Below the pieces are notes generated by a model. It had not been told where the DNA came from. It worked only from the letters and a program-made list of their open reading frames with translations, and did not search any database. Source: Treponema bryantii (GTDB lineage: Bacteria; Spirochaetota; Spirochaetia; Treponematales; Treponemataceae). Taken from it: 50,732 nucleotides of DNA. Shown here one piece after another: positions 50,329 through 50,732 of this stretch; position 1 is the first letter of the stretch; every line of letters starts with the position of its first letter. The position numbers and the translations under genes were made by a program. The stretch covers positions 1 to 50,732 of the forward strand of contig SUWN01000013.1 in the NCBI GenBank assembly GCA_015061465.1, read 5' to 3'.

Positions 50329-50732
50329 CTACTTATTTTGTTTCTTCACCTCATCCATTTCGGCAATCAATTCTGCCAAAGGACGATATTCGCCGCCCCA
50401 GTATTCAAAAGCGTGCATTCCTTCGTCTTCCAAGATTGGACCAAGCATTTTTATAGATACTTTCATTTGGGCCAAAATTGATTCGTAATCTGGGATTTCT
50501 TCTTCAGTTGGGCACAATTTTTGAAAACTTTTGTATGACACACCATAAACGATTTTCTTAATTCCCAAAGAAGCGATCGCCATCAAACATCGAACACAAG
50601 GAGCGCAACTTGTATAAAAAATTGCGTTTTCAAAAGTTGCATCTGAAAATTGATTTGCACATTTGTGAACCAAATTAAATTCGGCGTGACCAAACAGCCC
50701 TTTTTCGTAATCAGAAGTGTTTTCTGCTTCTG
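50329..50732 (-). CDS. Nucleoside/cytidine-type deaminase, 5' end cut by window edge
   Basis: The frame is open to the right edge, giving about 134 residues. GHAEFNLVHKCANQ carries the zinc histidine and proton-shuttling glutamate (HAE), and TSCAPCVRCLMAI the zinc cysteine pair (PCxxC). This is the cytidine-deaminase-like fold used by guanine deaminase, tRNA adenosine deaminase and related enzymes. The long tail after the zinc site (YESILAQMKVSIKMLGPILE, then GGEYRPLAELIAEMDEVKK) is more like guanine/nucleoside deaminases than TadA. A shorter frame starting at an internal TTG (50673) would lack the HAE motif and is wrong. The specific substrate is not determinable. Confidence 0.82.
   Translation of the reverse strand, partial: EAENTSDYEKGLFGHAEFNLVHKCANQFSDATFENAIFYTSCAPCVRCLMAIASLGIKKIVYGVSYKSFQKLCPTEEEIPDYESILAQMKVSIKMLGPILEDEGMHAFEYWGGEYRPLAELIAEMDEVKKQNK

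Noticed and set aside
1..50732. Transposase, phage structural or recombinase genes
   Set aside because: None of the credible frames carries an IS transposase, integrase or phage capsid signature; only the fragment at 47509-47994 hints at a phage or ICE source.

Overview
The window looks like chromosomal DNA from a Treponema-like spirochaete. Coding sequence is A+T-rich and densely packed. Supporting genes are a PUR-domain nucleic-acid-binding protein of the Borrelia BpuR kind, a divergent FliG paralogue, a methyl-accepting chemotaxis protein, long beta-helix and TPR surface or periplasmic proteins, and a set of housekeeping genes. The genus is inferred from gene content; no rRNA or tRNA gene is present to confirm it.

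Layout. Bases 1-3267 (+): serine biosynthesis serC (cut by the left edge) and serA, then an M24 aminopeptidase. 3272-7551 (-): a TPR protein and a LamG/FN3-like secreted protein. 7555-9480 (+): uvrC. 9481-10129: a gene-free repeat region. 10130-15691: the PUR-domain gene, an operon of phosphoribosyltransferase, beta-helix protein and rnhB (-), and a phosphohexomutase (+). 15703-19401 (-): argH followed by a polar amino-acid ABC transporter. 19473-26676 (-): M16 protease, fba, a membrane protein, manA, a sugar nucleotidyltransferase and a HAD phosphatase. 26694-33033 (-): a signalling operon that reads MCP, Mbeg1-like lipase, FHA protein, metallophosphatase, Ser/Thr kinase. 33173-41750: a LacI regulator (+), then a tocopherol-cyclase-like protein, a small protein, a PreP-like protease, a TIM-barrel glycosidase-like protein and FliG (all -). 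41751-42557: a second gene-free repeat region. 42558-44530 (+): a tRNA-dihydrouridine synthase and a DUF4097-like protein.

From about 44560 the window becomes accessory DNA. A relBE-type toxin-antitoxin pair sits between arsC and an arsR/DUF5714 remnant. It is flanked by 17-bp near-identical direct repeats that duplicate the start of arsC. Bases 46243-46388 hold two tandem units, each made of a hairpin with one bulged base followed by a perfect hairpin. Bases 46496-50285 hold six copies, all in one orientation, of a 36-bp repeat with a hairpin core. They are separated by 191-1870 bp of small ORFs and gene fragments. Copies 1-5 are each followed at once by an open reading frame with no proper start (a gene tail). 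One interval carries an intact LeuA-superfamily gene resembling Re-citrate synthase, with its own promoter and terminator. This array is the best candidate here for an undescribed system. The sites do not match integron attC cores, the spacing excludes CRISPR, and no recombinase is visible in the window.

A second novelty is a roughly 214-bp dispersed element, present in inverted orientation at 9834-10047 and 41828-42043. Its core can fold as a three-way junction that is preserved in both copies.
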